From Bacillota bacterium (GTDB taxonomy: Bacteria; Bacillota; Dehalobacteriia; UBA4068), in NCBI GenBank assembly GCA_030528765.1, contig JAUMYD010000037.1, forward strand, positions 1-7,381: 7,381 nt of DNA, written 5' to 3'. Both the position numbers and the translations under genes were made by a program. How positions within the stretch are numbered: position 1 is the stretch's first letter; each line of letters begins with the position of its first letter. This document shows, one piece after another, positions 5,851 through 7,381 of this stretch. The notes below the pieces were generated by a model. It searched no databases and was not told the DNA's origin. It worked only from the letters and a program-made list of their open reading frames with translations.

Positions 5851-6891
5851 TTATTCCGTGGGCTTTTTCCAGTCGCCCCGGTCAGTGACCACCTGATAGC
5901 CGATGGCCGCCATGCTGTTCCGCAGATTGTCCAGAGCCTCTGCTGCTTCCAGGCCGGTGCAGGCCTTGTTGTCGTAGAGCAGGTATTTCTTCCGCACATC
6001 TGCGGGGGAGAGATTGGGCATCACCACGTTTGCCCCGGCCAGAATGCCTCTTTCCCGTCCCTGTGGATCCAGAGTGGCCAGTGCTGTGGTGGCGGGGATC
6101 AGTGCCTGGGGCAGCAGCAGGCGGCTCAGAGCCACCATGCGCAGGCTCAGCTCCAGGCTGCCCGCCGGGTACTCGGCGAAGGGGGTCTGGTGGTGGGGGA
6201 TGAAGGGCCCGATGCCCACCATCTGGGGCTGTAATTCTTCCAGCAGCAGCATATCCTGCGCCAGGTATTCCGGCGTCTGGAAGGGGGAGCCCACCATGAA
6301 TCCGCTGCCGGTCTGGAAACCGATCTCCAGCAGGTCTTTGATGCAGCGGATGCGCTCTTCAAAGCGCTGGAAGGGTGGGTGCAGCCTGGCGTAATGCTCT
6401 GCGTTGGCTGTCTCATGCCGCAGCAGATAGCGATTCGCCCCTGCATCGTAGAGCGCCTGATAGCTTTCCCGGCTCCGTTCCCCCAGGGAGAGGGTGAGCG
6501 CGCAATCCGGCCACTGGGCTTTGATCTTCCGGATCAGGGGGATGAGATAATCATCCCGATCCCGGCCATCCTCGCCGCCCTGCAGAACGAAGGTGCGGAA
6601 GCCCAGTGCATAACCGGCCTCGCAGCGTGCCAGAATGTCCTCTTCCGTGAGGCGGTAGCGCTCTGCCAGGGCATTGCTGCAGCGGATGCCGCAGTAATAG
6701 CAGTCGTTGGCGCAGAAATTGCTGAGCTCGATCAGGCCGCGGATGTAAACATCCCGGCCATAGACACGCTGCCGCACTGCCACAGCCTGGTCAAAGAGCA
6801 GCTGATCGTCGTAATCCCCGGCGATGAGCGCTACCCATTCGTTTTGGTCTAAGTGCCGGCCGTCTGCCAGCTTTTGGATCAGGCTTTTCAT
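5851..6891 (-). CDS. hydE: [FeFe]-hydrogenase maturation radical SAM protein HydE
   Basis: 346 residues. HydE is a radical SAM enzyme that acts on the iron-CO-CN-cysteine product of HydG during assembly of the dithiomethylamine-bridged subcluster. The SAM-cluster motif is C60-ANDC64-YYC67 (CxxxCxxC), followed by the GGED motif (105-108) and 'SGFMVGSPFQTPEYLAQDM'. A C-terminal 'GANVVMPNLSPADVRKKYLLY' ends in the family's Asn/Lys-rich segment. The optional second-cluster cysteines of some HydEs are not seen, and they are known to be dispensable. I start at ATG 6891-6889, where GGAGG lies 7 nt upstream and the peptide 'MKSLIQKLADG' fits the family. The frame stays open to a GTG at 7125, but that stretch covers the leader and terminator and has no ribosome binding site. 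It is the first gene of the operon. Confidence 0.96.
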   Translation of the reverse strand: MKSLIQKLADGRHLDQNEWVALIAGDYDDQLLFDQAVAVRQRVYGRDVYIRGLIELSNFCANDCYYCGIRCSNALAERYRLTEEDILARCEAGYALGFRTFVLQGGEDGRDRDDYLIPLIRKIKAQWPDCALTLSLGERSRESYQALYDAGANRYLLRHETANAEHYARLHPPFQRFEERIRCIKDLLEIGFQTGSGFMVGSPFQTPEYLAQDMLLLEELQPQMVGIGPFIPHHQTPFAEYPAGSLELSLRMVALSRLLLPQALIPATTALATLDPQGRERGILAGANVVMPNLSPADVRKKYLLYDNKACTGLEAAEALDNLRNSMAAIGYQVVTDRGDWKKPTE

Positions 6892-6918
6892 AGGCTTTCC
6901 TCCACTTTGCAAGGCAAT

Positions 6919-6952
6919 AAAAAACAGCTCTTTGCGAAATGGCAAAGAGCTG
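6919..6952 (-). terminator. Intrinsic terminator in the hydE leader (attenuator)
   Basis: On the - strand CAGCTCTTTGC (6952-6942) pairs perfectly with GCAAAGAGCTG (6935-6925). The stem is 11 bp around a 6-nt loop, followed directly by six Ts (6924-6919). It sits between the hyd promoter and the hydE ribosome binding site, only 27 nt before the start codon. Transcription must read through it to reach hydEGF. No gene upstream in the window needs it, so it is best explained as a regulatory terminator. Confidence 0.9.
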
Positions 6953-7128
6953 CATGAATCATCCAAGGATTCCAGAGCTTCCGGGAAGCCAGGCCGGCTG
7001 AGCTGCCCATGGGCAGACGCAGCAGGGGCTTTTATGAAGGTCTCTGTCTTCTGGCGCAGCAAGTCTTTGCCATCAGAAATTGTGTTTGCTGGGGGTTTGC
7101 GGGGAGAAGCTACTCCGTCGCTCACCGT
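6938..7128 (-). promoter_or_regulatory. Structured hyd operon leader with antiterminator, candidate riboswitch or attenuator of unknown class
   Basis: GATGGCAAAGACTTGC (7074-7059, - strand) is complementary to GCAGCTCTTTGCCATT (6953-6938): 15 of 16 positions pair, counting two G-U pairs, with one C/C mismatch. This occupies the entire 5' arm of the terminator, so the two folds exclude each other. The antiterminator strand can itself be held by CAGCAA (7091-7086) pairing with TTGCTG (7062-7057). TTCTG (7078-7074) could also pair with CAGAA (7053-7049), which would cross that stem as a pseudoknot. Further hairpins are GGAG/CTCC (7116-7103), CTGCCCATGGGCAG (7016-7003) and GAATC/GATTC (6973-6957). 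I checked it by eye against T-box, SAM-I, TPP, FMN, cobalamin, c-di-GMP-I and fluoride consensus cores and saw no match. The ligand or protein that switches it is unknown. Confidence 0.7.
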
Positions 7129-7134
7129 GATTTT

Positions 7135-7163
7135 ATTATACGATAATTATTCCTATTTAGCAA
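7135..7163 (-). promoter_or_regulatory. Promoter of the hydEGF operon
   Basis: On the - strand TTGCTA (7163-7158) and a consensus TATAAT (7140-7135) are separated by exactly 17 nt in an AT-rich stretch. Transcription should begin near A7128, giving a leader of about 237 nt before the hydE ATG. This is the only convincing promoter upstream of the operon in the window. Confidence 0.82.
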
Positions 7164-7179
7164 TACATAAGTTTATATG

Positions 7180-7189
7180 CACATATGTG
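7180..7189. promoter_or_regulatory. Palindrome upstream of the hyd promoter, possible operator
   Basis: CACATATGTG is a perfect 10-bp palindrome centred about 57 bp before the predicted transcription start, in AT-rich DNA. The position suits an activator-binding site. It does not match the Rex, Fnr or Crp consensus as I know them, so the regulator is unidentified. Confidence 0.35.
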
Positions 7190-7262
7190 TTTTTTTATAT
7201 GCCCTGACCGAAGCTGCTCTTCTCCGGAAAATGCAGCGGATAAGCGGCAGCCGCGCTGCCCC

Positions 7263-7289
7263 CTTCGAGCCCGGGATCCGGGCTCGAAG
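7263..7289. repeat. 27-bp GC-rich hairpin palindrome without a T-run
   Basis: CTTCGAGCCCG (7263-7273) and CGGGCTCGAAG (7279-7289) form a perfect 11-bp stem around GGATC. On + it is followed by AAAAGAAA and on - by a run of Gs, so it is not a standard terminator on either strand. It lies in the 218-nt stretch at 7164-7381, which shows no supportable gene. Confidence 0.6.
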
Positions 7290-7344
7290 AAAAGAAACGC
7301 GGCTGGTTTCGGTGGGATCTCAGAAAGCTTTATCTTCCTGCAGA

Positions 7345-7363
7345 AATTTCCGCAGTGGAAATT
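7345..7363. repeat. Small inverted repeat near the right edge
   Basis: AATTTCC (7345-7351) faces GGAAATT (7357-7363) around a 5-nt loop. No T-run follows. It could be an operator or a hairpin belonging to a gene beyond the window edge. Confidence 0.4.
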
Positions 7364-7381
7364 CCGCAAAGAGGGGCTTAT

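Noticed and set aside
4385..5896. 503-codon open frame on + opposite hydG
   Set aside because: It is antisense to the full HydG motifs, has no ribosome binding site and has an unnatural composition.
6957..6973. T-box type tRNA-sensing leader before hydE
   Set aside because: The conserved T-box sequence and specifier architecture are not present. The leader is also shorter and folds differently.
6888..7010. 40-residue frame in the leader whose TGA overlaps the hydE ATG
   Set aside because: The ATGA overlap looks like translational coupling, but the ATG at 7010 sits in a palindrome with no ribosome binding site and the peptide is unremarkable.
7032..7073. 13-residue reading frame in the leader (MAKTCCARRQRPS) with tandem Cys codons over the antiterminator strand
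   Set aside because: Tandem Cys codons would suit leader-peptide attenuation, but there is no Shine-Dalgarno sequence before the ATG. I keep it only as a possibility.
6892..7125. In-frame 78-codon N-terminal extension of hydE from a GTG at 7125
   Set aside because: It has no ribosome binding site and would begin within a few bases of the predicted transcription start. It would also translate through the terminator hairpin. The ATG at 6891 has a strong GGAGG, and the family's usual N-terminus begins there.
7157..7369. 70-codon frame on - at the right edge
   Set aside because: It has only a TTG start and no ribosome binding site. It also runs through the 27-bp palindrome and the hyd promoter region.

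Overview
The window looks like the chromosome of an anaerobic, moderately GC-rich Firmicute, most likely a Clostridia-type gut bacterium. This rests on strong AGGAGG-type ribosome binding sites, intrinsic terminators with T-runs, a BspA-like leucine-rich-repeat protein, a degenerate LytM-domain membrane protein and a complete set of [FeFe]-hydrogenase maturation genes. The genus cannot be fixed from the sequence alone.

Layout. Positions 1-312 hold the 3' end of a BspA-like leucine-rich-repeat gene on + and its terminator. Positions 407-1096 (+) encode a single-pass membrane protein with an M23/LytM-like domain that has lost its zinc ligands. Positions 1394-2017 (-) encode an acidic, Cys-rich protein of unknown function. 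A divergent intergenic region (2018-2412) carries a good extended -10 promoter for a small unknown acidic protein (2413-2667, +). Positions 2666-2774 form a bidirectional terminator whose loop has apparently been invaded by a 64-bp palindromic, MITE-like element. Positions 2796-6891 (-) hold the operon hydE-hydG-hydF followed by a TM1266-family regulator gene. Positions 6892-7163 are the hyd promoter and a long structured leader. Positions 7164-7381 are non-coding with several palindromes.

How the genes work together. HydG splits tyrosine to make the CO/CN-bearing iron synthon, HydE processes that synthon, and HydF is the GTPase scaffold that hands the assembled 2Fe subcluster to apo-hydrogenase. 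The small TM1266-like protein is the usual companion regulator of iron-only hydrogenase systems. No hydrogenase structural gene (hydA) lies in the window, so it must be elsewhere.

The two observations most worth following are both non-coding. First, the hydE leader has a good promoter (TTGCTA-17 nt-TATAAT) about 237 nt upstream of the hydE start, and a strong intrinsic terminator just before the hydE ribosome binding site. An upstream segment can pair with the whole 5' arm of that terminator (15 pairs with one mismatch), so the leader has the architecture of an attenuator or riboswitch controlling hydrogenase maturation. I do not recognise its class. Second, removing the 64-bp palindrome and one copy of the flanking ATGT restores a compact 11-position terminator stem with a 6-nt loop, which strongly suggests a small mobile element inserted into a terminator shared by two convergent transcripts.
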